Notes under the pieces: generated by a model | Seen by the model: only the letters and a program-made list of their open reading frames with translations | The model's database searches: none | What the model was told of the DNA's origin: nothing | From: Streptomyces humicola | GTDB taxonomy: Bacteria; Actinomycetota; Actinomycetes; Streptomycetales; Streptomycetaceae | DNA length: 64,000 bases | Direction of reading: 5' to 3' | Assembly: GCF_024436035.1 (NCBI RefSeq) | Contig: NZ_JANFNG010000008.1 | Coordinates: forward strand, 170,417 to 234,416 | Part shown: positions 53,649 to 64,000 of the stretch, piece by piece | Numbering within the stretch: the stretch's first letter is position 1 | Layout: each line of letters begins with the position of its first letter | Translations under genes and position numbers: made by a program

Positions 53649-55694
53649 GTGGACATGCAGCAAGCAACCGCCGCCGCGCAGCCGTCCGGTGGAGCAGGTC
53701 GAGAGCCCACGGACGCCGCAGAACCGCTCGCCGTGGAGGATGCGGAGGCCGCGCTCGTGGAGCACTATCCGCGGCTCGTGCGACTCGCCTACCTGATCCT
53801 GCCCGCCGGACTCGGGCGCCACAGGCGCGTGTTGCTCGCGCACCGGCTCGCGCAGCGGACGCTTCCGCGCTCCCGGCGCACCGTCCCAGGCAGCATCGCA
53901 CACCCCGATCCGGCCTACGCTCTGCTGCGCCAGGAGGTGGTGCGCGGCGCGCTGGGGTACGGGCGGCCGCTGACCGGCTGGCGGCGCCGGCTGCGCTCGG
54001 CGCTCGTGGCAGCGCCGCTTCCGCCGATCGTGGTCGGCCTGCGGCTCTTCCCGCCCGCAGGCGGTGCGGAGGAGTTGGCGCTCGACCACAGGCTCGCGCG
54101 GCTCGACGCACCCGCCCGGGCCGCGTACGCGCTGCGTGGTCTGGAGGAGTTGGGCGAACGGGACGTGGCGGAGCTGCTGGGCGCTGCCGGGGTGAGCGAG
54201 CCGTTGAAGGCGGTGCGCGAGGCGGCGTCGGCGGCCGACGGTGCGGCGGACGCACGACTGCTCACCTCGGCCGAGTTCGACCCGTGCACCGTGCAGGCGC
54301 GGCCGACGGACCTGGTGCGCAGGCGCCAGCACATGCGCGCCGGGTCTGCAGCAGCGGCGGCGGTGGCGATCGCCCTGGTGGTGTTCGGGATGCCGGGTTC
54401 CGACGACGGCGGCTTCGGCTCGGCAACGCCGGAAGGGGCGGGACAGTCCGTGCTCGCCCAGGCGCTGGACCCGGCGAAGCTCGTGCGCGCGGCGCCCGAT
54501 GCCTGGCTGCGCAGTTCGCGTCTCGACTTCTCCGCGTGGCCGGCACGCGGCAACCGCGTCGACGACACCGCGCTGCTGCGCCGCGCGCTCGACGCCTGGG
54601 CACAGCCGGGTGCTTCGGTGCATGTCTCGGTCACGCCGGGCACCGCGCAGACCCCGCCGACCGCCTCGCCGCAGCTGCTGTTCGCCGGTGACGTCGACGG
54701 CGCGGCCGTGGTGTTGATGTACGACGGCATGCGGATCGTGCGGTATGCCGAGCCGGACGGCGGCAACGGCGGAGGCGAGGCGCTGGACTTCGCCCGCGTC
54801 GACGGCGCCTGGGGGTCGTCGGCGTCCGCGGTGGTGATCGACCGCTCCGACTCCAACGCCCGTTATCTGACGGCTCCGTGGGTCACCGGCGTGCAGCTGC
54901 GCGACCTGCTCAAGCCGGACGCAAGCGTGCACGAAGTGAAGCGGTCCGTGGAGGGCGTGACGGGTCCGGTGCCAGGACCCGTCCCCGCCTCCGCAGCCGC
55001 CTCCGCCTCCGCCTCCGCAGCCGGCGCCGGCGCCGGCGCCACGTCCGACGGCGCGTGCGGTACTGCGGGCGTCAGCTGGCCGGTGATGCAGCTGACCCCT
55101 CACTCCGGACTCCCCGGCCTGCAGCCCTTCCTCCTCACCGATCTCGGCGACCTCACGCCCGTCCACCTCACCTATGCCACCGGTGACGGCACCCAGCAGG
55201 GCGAGGCCACCGGGCAGCAAGCACTGGCGAGTTGGGCGCACTCCGCGTGCCGGTTGGACTCGGTGCGCGGGGAGGGCGTCCGTTCCGTCTCCACGTGGGA
55301 CTTCGCCGACCAGCAGCTCCCGGAGGGCGGCGGGAGCGCGAGCTGGCTGTGCACGCGCGCTGACACCTGGGCGGGTACGGGGCATGTGCTGATCCAGTTC
55401 CTGCCGCCCGGCGCCGCGGCGGCCACGCCGGCCTCGGTGGTTGCGGGCTCGCAGGATTCGCGGGCCTGCGGCCGGTATTCGCCCGATGTGCTCTCCGGCG
55501 CGCTGTGGAAGGCCCCTTCAGGGCGCTGGTATCTGCTGGCGGCGGGCAGCGCGGGCGTGCAGTCCATCAGCGCCACCGGCGGCCTGCAGCACTCCCAGAA
55601 CGGGCGCATGCTCGCCGTTCCGGCGCAGCGGTCCACCCATGCTCAGCTGTCCGCCGGTCTCTCGGACGGCTCGACGCTGCCGGCCTTGAGGTAG
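53649..55694 (+). CDS. Sigma-factor-like domain fused through a membrane helix to a large extracellular domain
   Basis: The 681-residue protein begins with a region (about 28-195) whose YPRLVRLAYLILP, LDAPARAAYALRGLEEL and ERDVAELLGAAGV resemble sigma-70 regions 2 and 4 of ECF/SigE-type factors. A membrane helix follows (about 231-247), then about 430 extracellular residues with four or five Cys in the second half and Ala/Ser linkers. This is unusual since sigma factors are soluble. It may be a membrane-tethered pseudo-sigma that signals or sequesters. GTG start; ATG 53655 is equally possible. Confidence 0.72.
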   Translation: MDMQQATAAAQPSGGAGREPTDAAEPLAVEDAEAALVEHYPRLVRLAYLILPAGLGRHRRVLLAHRLAQRTLPRSRRTVPGSIAHPDPAYALLRQEVVRGALGYGRPLTGWRRRLRSALVAAPLPPIVVGLRLFPPAGGAEELALDHRLARLDAPARAAYALRGLEELGERDVAELLGAAGVSEPLKAVREAASAADGAADARLLTSAEFDPCTVQARPTDLVRRRQHMRAGSAAAAAVAIALVVFGMPGSDDGGFGSATPEGAGQSVLAQALDPAKLVRAAPDAWLRSSRLDFSAWPARGNRVDDTALLRRALDAWAQPGASVHVSVTPGTAQTPPTASPQLLFAGDVDGAAVVLMYDGMRIVRYAEPDGGNGGGEALDFARVDGAWGSSASAVVIDRSDSNARYLTAPWVTGVQLRDLLKPDASVHEVKRSVEGVTGPVPGPVPASAAASASASAAGAGAGATSDGACGTAGVSWPVMQLTPHSGLPGLQPFLLTDLGDLTPVHLTYATGDGTQQGEATGQQALASWAHSACRLDSVRGEGVRSVSTWDFADQQLPEGGGSASWLCTRADTWAGTGHVLIQFLPPGAAAATPASVVAGSQDSRACGRYSPDVLSGALWKAPSGRWYLLAAGSAGVQSISATGGLQHSQNGRMLAVPAQRSTHAQLSAGLSDGSTLPALR

Positions 55695-55775
55695 CCCCTC
55701 GTCCCTGTCCATTTCTCGTCTGTGCCGGTTCCTCGGCACAGAGGTGTCACACGTCGCGCTTACGCTAAGGACTCG

Positions 55776-57488
<1,713 letters not shown>

Positions 57489-57815
57489 CCGTGTGGCGAG
57501 TGGTGGCGGCGCCCGCCGCGGCGCGCGGTCGACTACCGATGCAGGATTGAGCCGCATATCACTCGTTCAGCTGAATCAACCCATGATCGAATAAAGTCAG
57601 GCCCCCTCCGATCCCTCAAGGGATCCGCACAGCACATTCGAATCGGATCCGAAAACGGCACGGCATCCGTGATCCGCAGTTCAACCGCTGACGCCTCAAA
57701 ACACCAGGCCACAAGGACCTTCGACGGAGAGTGGGCCTTGAGGAGTACATGAGATGTCGAAGACCCGACCAGGGGATGATCGGTGGGCGTCGTCCGTCTG
57801 GCAGACTATCGCCCT
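57489..57815. other. Gene-free region between the alpha-glucosidase and PAP2 genes
   Basis: No gene was found in this 327-base gap. It is distinctly less GC-rich in 57540-57720. A palindrome, GATCCCT-CA-AGGGATC, lies at 57610-57625 and could form a small hairpin or be an operator. An in-frame GTG at 57783 could extend the next gene by 11 residues. Confidence 0.4.
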
Positions 57816-58706
57816 ATGGGGGAACCGACAGCGAAGATCCTGGAAGGCCGTGCGGCCGCCCCTCCGCGCTCCACCGGTTCCATCGACCCCGTCGTCGAGG
57901 CCGGTGGAGCATCGCGTGAGGACCGCCGCACGGAGAGCCGTCATACCCTCGTCGGCTGGGCCCGCAAGCCCCGCAGACCGCGGCTGTGGTTCGAGATCGC
58001 GCTGATCGGCGCGAGCTACTGGGTGTATTCGCTGGTACGCAACGCGGTTCCCAAACAGGCAGCCGCCGCGATGCGGCACGCACACCAGATCTGGCATCTC
58101 GAGCAGTCGCTCGGCATCGCCGTGGAGAACCGGATCAACCACGCCATCGATTCCGTGACGTGGCTGATCGTGGGCATGAACTACTACTACGCCACGCTGC
58201 ACTTCATCATGACGATCGGCGTGCTGGTGTGGCTCTATCGCAAGCATCCTGGCAGGTACGCGTCGGCCCGGCTGACCATCTTCGCCACCACCGGCATCGC
58301 ACTGGTCGGCTTCTACTTCTATCCGCTGGCGCCGCCACGGCTGATGGCAGGCGGCAATTTCATCGACACCGTCGCGGTCCATCACACCTGGGGTTCGATG
58401 GCCTCCGGTGACCTCGCCCACGTCTCCAACCAGTACGCGGCGATGCCGTCCATGCACATCGGCTGGTCACTGTGGTGCGGGATCACCATCGCGACGCTGG
58501 CACGGCCGCTGTGGGCGAGGGCGCTCGGCATCCTCTACCCGGTGACGACACTGGTGGTGATCATCTCCACGGCGAACCACTTCTGGCTGGACGCCGGCGG
58601 CGGCATCGTCACGCTCAGCTTCGGCTTCACGGTGTCGTTCCTCGTCTACGGCAGACTGACCTACCGCCTGCCGCGGTACGTTGCCTTGGCCACCGCTGCC
58701 CATTAG
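57816..58706 (+). CDS. PAP2-superfamily membrane phosphatase/transferase
   Basis: The 296-residue protein has about six membrane helices and the C-terminal PAP2 signature: MPSMHIGWSLWCG and STANHFWLDAGGG, whose His and Asp form the phosphatase site. The N-terminal 60 residues are polar. Similar actinobacterial proteins act in phosphatidylinositol or lipid phosphate metabolism. ATG start preferred. Its stop overlaps the convergent glnE by four bases. Confidence 0.87.
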   Translation: MGEPTAKILEGRAAAPPRSTGSIDPVVEAGGASREDRRTESRHTLVGWARKPRRPRLWFEIALIGASYWVYSLVRNAVPKQAAAAMRHAHQIWHLEQSLGIAVENRINHAIDSVTWLIVGMNYYYATLHFIMTIGVLVWLYRKHPGRYASARLTIFATTGIALVGFYFYPLAPPRLMAGGNFIDTVAVHHTWGSMASGDLAHVSNQYAAMPSMHIGWSLWCGITIATLARPLWARALGILYPVTTLVVIISTANHFWLDAGGGIVTLSFGFTVSFLVYGRLTYRLPRYVALATAAH

Positions 58707-61700
58707 GCCTCGTAGAACAGTCTTTCGACGACAGCACGGGCACGGCGCGTCGTACGGCGGTAGTCGTCGACCAGCTCACCGACATGTCCCGGCCCGTAGC
58801 CGAGGTAGCGGGCGACGGCGGCCATCTCGCGCCCGTCGGTGGGGAAGGTGTCGCCGGGACGGCCCCGCACCAGCATGACGGCGTTGCGCACGCGTGTGGC
58901 CAGCACCCACGCCTCGTCGAGCACGGCGGCGTCCTCGACGTCCACCAGGCCCTCGGCGGCGGCCGCGGCCAGCGCCCGCCGGGTGTGGGTGGTCCGCAGT
59001 CCCGGCTCGGCCCAGCCGTGCTGCATCTGCAGCAGCTGCACCGTCCACTCCACGTCCGAAAGGCCACCACGGCCGATCTTGGTGTGCGTGGTCGGGTCGG
59101 CCCCACGCGGCAGCCGCTCGGCCTCCATACGCGCCTTGAGCCGCCGTATCTCGCGTACCGCGTCGTCCCCGAGCCCCTCGGCGGGGTACCGCAGCGGATC
59201 GATCAGCTCGACGAAGCGTGCGCCGAGCGCTGTGTCGCCCGCGGCCGGCTCGGCGCGCAACAGCGCCTGGCTCTCCCACACCAGCGACCAGCGGCGGTAG
59301 TAGGCCGCGTACGAGGCGAGCGACCGCACCAGCGGGCCGCTCTTGCCCTCGGGACGCAGATCCGCGTCCACCACCAGGGGCGGGTCGGCGGTCGGGATCT
59401 GCAACAGGCGGCGCAGCTCGTTGGCGACCTGGAGGGCGGCGCGCGCGGCCTCGGTCTCGCCGGCGCCCTCGACGGGTTCATGGACGAACAGGACGTCGGC
59501 GTCCGAACCGTACCCGAGTTCGCGCCCGCCGAAGCGGCCCATGCCGATCACGGCGATCCGGGTCGGCAGGTCGCCCCGCAGCTCGGCCCTGACGGCGTTC
59601 ATGGCTGCCTGCAGGGCGCCGGCGATGGTAGCCGTGGTGACGTCGGAGAGCGCGGTGCCCACCGCATCGACCGCCGCTCCCGCGTCGTGCTCCGGCTGGA
59701 AGGCACCGGTCAGGTCGGCGGCCGCGATACGGAACAGCTCACGGCGGCGCACCCCGCGCACCGCCGTGACCGCGGCCTCCGGGCTGTCCGCACGGTTCAC
59801 CGCGGCCAGCACCTCCTGTTCGAGGGCGAGGCGGGAGCGCGGCCTCAACCCCTCGGGGTCGCCCAGCAGCGCCACCGCCTCGGGCGCGCGGAGCAGCAGG
59901 TCGGGGGCGAGCCGGCCGGAGGAGAGGATGCGGGCGAGGTTCTCGGCTGCGGCGCCCTCGTCCCGCAGCAGCCGCAGGTACCACGGCGTACGGCCGAGCG
60001 CATCGGAGACCTTCCGGAAGTTGAGCAGGCCGGCGTCCGGCTCGGCGGAGTCGGCGAACCAGCCGAGCAACACCGGCAGCAGGGTCCGCTGGATCGCCGC
60101 CTTGCGGCTCACCCCGGAGGCGAGCGCCTCCAGGTGGCGCAGGGCCGTGGCCGGATCGGCGTAGCCGAGCGCTTCGAGACGCTCGCGGGCGGCTGCGGGA
60201 CTGAGCCGCGCGGCGGTCGGTTCGAGCGCGGCGACGGCGTCGAGCAGCGGCCGGTAGAAGAGCTTCTCGTGCAGTCGCCGGACCTCGACGGTGTGCCGCT
60301 TCCACTCCCTGGTGAGCTCGGCGACGGGTTCCGCGCGCAGTCCCAGCGAGCGCCCGAGGCGGCGCAGATCGGCCTCGTCGTCGGGGACCAGATGGGTGCG
60401 GCGCAGCTTGTGCAGTTGGATCCGGTGCTCCATCGAGCGCAGGAAGCGGTACGCGGCATCGAGCGCTGCTGCGTCGGCGCGGCCCACGTAGCCGCCCCGG
60501 GCGAGCTGGCCGAGCGCGGTCAAGGTGGTGGCGCTGCGCAGGGACAGGTCGGTACGGCCGTGCACCAACTGCAGCAGCTGGACGGCGAATTCCACGTCGC
60601 GCAGGCCGCCGGGGCCGAGCTTGAGCTCGCGGTCGAGGTGGGCGGCGGGGATGTTCTCGATCACACGGCGGCGCATCTGCTGCACGTCGGCGACGAAGTG
60701 GTCGCGATCCGCGGCCTGCCACACCATGGGCGAGAGCGCGTCGATGTAGCGCCGGCCCAGCTCGGCGTCGCCTGCGACCGGGCGCGCCTTCAGCAGCGCC
60801 TGGAACTCCCAGGTCTTCGCCCAGCGCTTGTAGTACGCGATATGGCTGGACAAGGTGCGCACGAGGGGGCCGTTCTTGCCCTCGGGGCGCAGATTGGCGT
60901 CGACCTCCCAGATGGTGCCTTCGGCGGTGGTGTCCGAGCAGACCCTCATCATGCGGCTTGCGAGGCGGGTCGCCGCCTGCAGCGAGCGGGCCTCGTCCAC
61001 GGCTTCACCACCCGCGTCCGGCACGTCCGCAACGAAGATCACGTCCACGTCTGAGACGTAGTTGAGCTCCTGGCCGCCCGCCTTGCCCATCGCGATCACG
61101 GCGAGCCTGCAGGCAGCCGTGTCCTGCGGCGCCTCCGCCTGGGCTATGGCAAGTGCGGCCCGCAGGGTGGCCGTGGCGAGGTCGGCGAGCTCGGCGGCGG
61201 TCTGGGCGAGATCGCTCGTCCCGCAGACATCGCGCGCGGCGATCGTCAGCAGGCAGCGCCGGTAGGCGGCGCGCAGCGCATCGGCGGGCGGCGCGGAGGA
61301 TTCCGCCATCGCCTTGCGCAGCCCGCGTTCGAAGTCCTCCACCCCCGGATGGAGATCGTTCGACTCGTACGTGACCAGCGCGTGCCAGTCGTGCGGGTGG
61401 CGCGCCAGGTGGTCGCCGAGCGCGGCGGAGGCGCCGAGCACGCCGAGCAGCCGGTCACGCAGCGGCTTGGCGGTGGTGAGGGTGTCGAGCAGCACATGGC
61501 GCTCGTCGCCGTCCTGGGCCTCGACCAGCCTGACCAGGCCGCGCAGCGCAAGATCGGGGTCGGCGGTGGCGCCGAGGGCGTCGAGCAGCACCGGATCGCT
61601 GCGTACGGCCGCCAGCTCCGGAGCATCGAGCAGCCGCGCGGCCGCGGCCGGATCGGTGAACCCGTGCCGCAGCAACCTGGTGAACGTACTGCTGCGCCGC

Positions 61701-61711
61701 CCTTCCAGCAT
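58703..61711 (-). CDS. glnE: Bifunctional glutamine-synthetase adenylyltransferase/deadenylylase
   Basis: GlnE attaches and removes AMP on GlnA Tyr397. The 1002-residue protein has two nucleotidyltransferase domains: N-terminal GKAGGQELNYVSDVDVIF (209-226, deadenylylase) and C-terminal GRFGGRELGYGSDADVLFV (about 715-735, adenylylase), each with the G-G/S-DxD motif, separated by a helical regulatory region. Full length and intact. The GlnB/GlnK genes that would feed it are not in the window. Confidence 0.97.
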   Translation of the reverse strand: MLEGRRSSTFTRLLRHGFTDPAAAARLLDAPELAAVRSDPVLLDALGATADPDLALRGLVRLVEAQDGDERHVLLDTLTTAKPLRDRLLGVLGASAALGDHLARHPHDWHALVTYESNDLHPGVEDFERGLRKAMAESSAPPADALRAAYRRCLLTIAARDVCGTSDLAQTAAELADLATATLRAALAIAQAEAPQDTAACRLAVIAMGKAGGQELNYVSDVDVIFVADVPDAGGEAVDEARSLQAATRLASRMMRVCSDTTAEGTIWEVDANLRPEGKNGPLVRTLSSHIAYYKRWAKTWEFQALLKARPVAGDAELGRRYIDALSPMVWQAADRDHFVADVQQMRRRVIENIPAAHLDRELKLGPGGLRDVEFAVQLLQLVHGRTDLSLRSATTLTALGQLARGGYVGRADAAALDAAYRFLRSMEHRIQLHKLRRTHLVPDDEADLRRLGRSLGLRAEPVAELTREWKRHTVEVRRLHEKLFYRPLLDAVAALEPTAARLSPAAARERLEALGYADPATALRHLEALASGVSRKAAIQRTLLPVLLGWFADSAEPDAGLLNFRKVSDALGRTPWYLRLLRDEGAAAENLARILSSGRLAPDLLLRAPEAVALLGDPEGLRPRSRLALEQEVLAAVNRADSPEAAVTAVRGVRRRELFRIAAADLTGAFQPEHDAGAAVDAVGTALSDVTTATIAGALQAAMNAVRAELRGDLPTRIAVIGMGRFGGRELGYGSDADVLFVHEPVEGAGETEAARAALQVANELRRLLQIPTADPPLVVDADLRPEGKSGPLVRSLASYAAYYRRWSLVWESQALLRAEPAAGDTALGARFVELIDPLRYPAEGLGDDAVREIRRLKARMEAERLPRGADPTTHTKIGRGGLSDVEWTVQLLQMQHGWAEPGLRTTHTRRALAAAAAEGLVDVEDAAVLDEAWVLATRVRNAVMLVRGRPGDTFPTDGREMAAVARYLGYGPGHVGELVDDYRRTTRRARAVVERLFYEA

Positions 61712-61917
61712 GGGCCACCCTCCTCGTGATCCGCATCAGCGAGCGTAACCGCGGCGTCGCCCTTGCGGTACGCCGCGGCGGTATCCGTAGCGTTCCCCAG
61801 ATCTTCACTCTCCCTGCACGGACCGCGCCATCCTCCCGCTCCTACGCTGGCTGCGCTCAGCACCGCACAGCACTTCTCGGATCGCCCCCCAATCTGTCCG
61901 ACCGACGGAGGCCAGCA

Positions 61918-62784
61918 GTGCACAGCACCACAAGGACCAGAGCCGCAGCCCTCGCATCCGCCCTCGGCCTCGCCGCGGCGTGGGCAGGGCTCGGCGGCGC
62001 GGCTCCGGCGCGGGCCGCGAGCGTACCGACCCCGGACCACATCATCGTGGTGATCGAGGAGAACCACGCGTACGACCAGATCATCGGCAGCTCCCAGGCC
62101 CCGTACATCAACTCGCTCGCGAGCGGCGGCGCGAACCTGACGAACATGACGGCCGAGACCCACCCGAGCCAGCCGAACTACTACGACCTGTTCTCGGGTG
62201 ACACCCAGGGCATCACCGACGACTCCTGCATCACGCCGGGTTTCAGCTCAGCCGCCAACCTGGGCTCGGAACTGATCGCCGCGGGCAAGACCTGGACCAG
62301 CTACAACGAGACCCTGCCCAGCCAGGGCTCGACGGTGTGCACCAGCGGCTTGTACGCGCAAAAGCACAACCCGTGGTTCGGCTTCAGCAACGTCCCGACA
62401 TCCACGGCGGACACGTTCAAGCAATTCCCCACCGACTACTCCCAGTTGCCGCCCGTCTCGTTCGTGGTCCCGAACCTGGACGACGACATGCACGACGGCA
62501 CGGTGCAGCAGGGCGACACATGGCTGAAGAACAACCTCGGCGCGTACGCGACGTGGGCGCAGACCCACAACAGCCTCCTCGTCGTCACCTGGGACGAGGA
62601 CGACGACACGACGGCCAACCAGATCCCGACCGTGCTCTACGGGCAGCCGGTCACACCGGGCAGCAGCTCTTCGACCGCCTACAACCACTTCGACCTGCTG
62701 CGCACCATCGAGGACATGGAGGGCCTGCCGGCAGCGGGCGCCTCGTCGTCGGCATCGGACGTCACCGGCATCTGGACGTCCTGA
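61918..62784 (+). CDS. Secreted phosphoesterase (acid phosphatase/phospholipase C family)
   Basis: The 288-residue precursor has a signal peptide ending near PARAAS (about residues 30-35). The mature part belongs to the phosphoesterase/alkaline-phosphatase-like family with IIVVIEENHAYDQIIGS near the start, DMHDGTVQQGDTWLK and LVVTWDEDDD near the end. These acidic clusters bind metal. The GTG start has GGAGG upstream. It is single and divergent from glnE. The substrate (phosphate ester or phospholipid) is undetermined. Confidence 0.87.
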   Translation: MHSTTRTRAAALASALGLAAAWAGLGGAAPARAASVPTPDHIIVVIEENHAYDQIIGSSQAPYINSLASGGANLTNMTAETHPSQPNYYDLFSGDTQGITDDSCITPGFSSAANLGSELIAAGKTWTSYNETLPSQGSTVCTSGLYAQKHNPWFGFSNVPTSTADTFKQFPTDYSQLPPVSFVVPNLDDDMHDGTVQQGDTWLKNNLGAYATWAQTHNSLLVVTWDEDDDTTANQIPTVLYGQPVTPGSSSSTAYNHFDLLRTIEDMEGLPAAGASSSASDVTGIWTS

Positions 62785-62854
62785 CACCCGGCCCGGTCGG
62801 CCGGCCCAGCCCCGGGTTCGGGCCTGGGCCGGCCTGCCTTGCTCGATCTGCCGG

Positions 62855-63102
62855 CCCTGCGAGGTGATCTCCCACATGTCGGGCCCGTTCGGGTTGATTG
62901 GACCCTGGTTGATCGGCTCGTCGTAGAGCACGCTCCAGCTGATCCGGCGGCGCTGCCGGATCGCCACCCACACCACGCCCACGAAGCCGGTGACCAGGGC
63001 GATCAGCAGCGCACTCAGTACCTCGCGGCTGTCGATCAACGAATTCAGGGTGCCCAGCAGTCCTGATGCCTCGAAAGCTCCGCCTAATACCTCGCCGCGC
63101 AT
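62855..63102 (-). pseudogene. 3'-truncated membrane protein remnant
   Basis: From ATG 63102 the frame reads MRGEVLGGAFEASGLLG, one membrane helix (LSALLIALVTGFVGVVWVAI), and RRRISWSVLYDEPINQG/DMWEIT, typical of a streptomycete family of single-pass proteins with a larger extracellular part. After DMWEIT the homology stops and the open frame simply continues antisense through the phosphoesterase 3' end to 62248. The rest of the gene has probably been lost at a breakpoint near 62.8 kb. Confidence 0.55.
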
Positions 63103-63238
63103 CGCGATCCCCCGTCCTTCCGCGCCTGCAACCCGGTACAGGCGTGATCGGACAATATGAAGAAGCTGGGCCGGCCGACGGGCGAGAACGATCTGTACGT
63201 CGCGTGAATGACAGGCCACGTTCCTCGGACGACACCGT

Positions 63239-63264
63239 GGGCCGGCGACCGAGGTCGCCGGCCC
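63239..63264 (-). terminator. Hairpin after the glutamine-synthetase remnant
   Basis: Perfect 12-base arms GGGCCGGCGACC and its complement with a two-base centre lie 27 bases past the stop at 63291. It looks like the original terminator of the lost gene, kept with its 3' end. Confidence 0.6.
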
Positions 63265-63290
63265 GGAGATCCCGTCCCCCTGAGCTGCGC

Positions 63291-63389
63291 CTACAGCACC
63301 GGCAGGTTCTTCTTCAGCTCGAACGGCGTGGCCTCGGAGCGGTACTCCCCCCACTCCCGCTTCTTGTTGCGCAGGAACTTATGCGGCTC
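63291..63389 (-). pseudogene. 3' end of a glutamine synthetase-like gene
   Basis: Translating the minus strand before the TAG at 63291 gives EPHKFLRNKKREWGEYRSEA followed by TPFELKKNLPVL, the C-terminus of a type I glutamine synthetase paralogue (FxRNKxxEWxxYRxxVTxFE). Upstream of about 63389 the similarity ends. It differs from the C-terminus of glnA here ([15 protein letters not shown]), so it derives from another paralogue, which streptomycetes often have near glnE. The rest of the gene is absent. Confidence 0.72.
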
Positions 63390-63787
63390 CGGGGCGGTCT
63401 GGGGCAATCCGCGTGGAAACCTGCACGACCAGCGCCCCGGCGGTCGTCAATGGTCGTCGTTGGTCACTCTGGGCCGCCGATCGACGGCCCACAGACGGCC
63501 CCGGGTAGCGTCCTACCGACCGGCCACCAGCGACGCACACTACGGATCACCCGCCCGCCGAGGCGTGTGGGCCCCAAGTGGCGCATCAACTCGTTCGTGA
63601 ACCGGATCACCGGATGCTCTGCCATGCGTACAGAACAACGCGCCCCACGACCGTGCGCGACAGTGGGTCCAGGGGAGACGGTATGGCCGGTGCGCGCCCC
63701 CCGTCGGCCTAACGTGACGAGCTGCCCAGTGCTGCCTGTGGTGGTGTTGATCCCGTCGAAGTCGTACAGCTACCGCAGGGAGTATCC
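63390..63787. other. Unassigned, probably rearranged stretch
   Basis: About 400 bases without a recognisable gene, between the glutamine-synthetase fragment and the repeat protein. Frames in all directions are short or lack family resemblance. No terminal inverted repeats or transposase fragments were identified, so the cause of the breakage is unknown. Confidence 0.45.
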
Positions 63788-64000
63788 ATGCATGCTCAAC
63801 GAATCATTGGCGTGACGGTCGCATCCATCGCTCTGGCGATGACCGGGATGGCCGGTGCCACCGCGGCCCAGGCCGACGACGGCCATGGCCACCGGCAGCA
63901 CCACAACGGGCAGGGGTACAACGGCCGGGACGACAACGGGCAGGGGTACAACGGCCGCGACGACAACGGGCAGGAGTACAACGGCCGCGACGACAACGGG
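63788..64000 (+). CDS. Secreted tandem-repeat protein (cut by window edge)
   Basis: The first 71 codons start at ATG 63788. MHAQRIIGVTVASIALAM and GMAGATAAQADDG form a signal peptide with likely cleavage at AQA. The mature part starts His-rich (DDGHGHRQHHNGQ), then repeats a decapeptide QGYNGRDDNG three times before the window ends. The Asn/Gly/Asp/Tyr composition is hydrophilic and disordered and could bind metal or water. No family is recognised. The full length is unknown because the repeats run off the end. Confidence 0.75.
   Translation, partial: MHAQRIIGVTVASIALAMTGMAGATAAQADDGHGHRQHHNGQGYNGRDDNGQGYNGRDDNGQEYNGRDDNG
63911..64000 (+). repeat. 30-bp tandem repeats within the secreted protein gene
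   Basis: Three consecutive 30-base units (63911-63940, 63941-63970 and 63971-64000) differ at only one or two bases each and continue beyond the window. The unit length is a multiple of three, so copy number can change without frame loss. Confidence 0.85.

Overview
The window is a high-GC actinobacterial chromosome segment, and gene content and order point to a Streptomyces-type organism (family Streptomycetaceae). The evidence is third-position GC bias, GTG starts, GTGA/ATGA stop-start overlaps, intrinsic hairpins mostly without U-tracts, and a core run of trpD, qcr/cta, nadA, pspA, cob, pepA, lpd/sucB, lipBA, glnA and glnE. No complete insertion sequence, CRISPR array, rRNA or tRNA was recognised.

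Layout. (1) 0-0.5 kb: the start of a secreted cell-wall hydrolase-like gene on the minus strand, preceded by a c-di-AMP (ydaO) riboswitch and, further up, a perfect CRP-type palindrome. (2) 0.7-6.6 kb: a coiled-coil NYN protein, a zinc-ribbon protein, rhomboid protease plus a stand-alone RAM-domain protein, a class-V aminotransferase under a SAM-IV riboswitch with a visible terminator, and trpD. (3) 7.0-16.6 kb: the aerobic respiratory supercomplex genes, ctaE-qcrC-qcrA-qcrB and ctaC-ctaD-ctaF, with a receiver-like protein and an L,D-transpeptidase between them. (4) 17-26.7 kb: a cysteine desulfurase-TusA fusion, a PfkB kinase, a secreted protein, erpA, nadA, a GNAT enzyme, pspAA-pspA and a DUF3043 protein; several of these make or use sulfur and Fe-S clusters. 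(5) 26.7-34 kb: an HtrA-like lipoprotein, then the cobalamin genes cobU-cobT and cobS, with a lysyl-phosphatidylglycerol synthase-like gene and a membrane gene lying between cobT and cobS. (6) 34-46 kb: pepA, lpdA, sucB (two lipoyl domains), DUF4240, an epimerase, an FAD oxidoreductase, a TPR regulator, lipB and lipA. LipB and LipA make the lipoyl group that SucB carries. (7) 46-51 kb: a small conserved protein, DUF4191, RDD and glnA with a four-element GlnR box and an adenylylatable Tyr397. GlnE, the enzyme expected to modify that tyrosine, lies at 58.7-61.7 kb. (8) 49.5-64 kb: a more variable end. It has an SLC13-type permease that appears to start at CTG, a stress protein with a Pro/His tail, an SPW protein, a decayed murJ, an orphan DUF397 protein, a sigma-like/transmembrane fusion, a GH13 alpha-glucosidase, a PAP2 protein, glnE, a secreted phosphoesterase, two gene remnants (one the 3' end of a glutamine synthetase), and at the right edge a secreted protein made of 30-bp tandem repeats.

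Most of the window is conserved housekeeping DNA. The less ordinary parts are the two stacked regulatory leaders at the left, the erosion around 52.6-53.2 and 62.8-63.8 kb, the sigma-like membrane fusion, and the repeat protein cut by the right edge. No entirely new multi-gene system could be shown.
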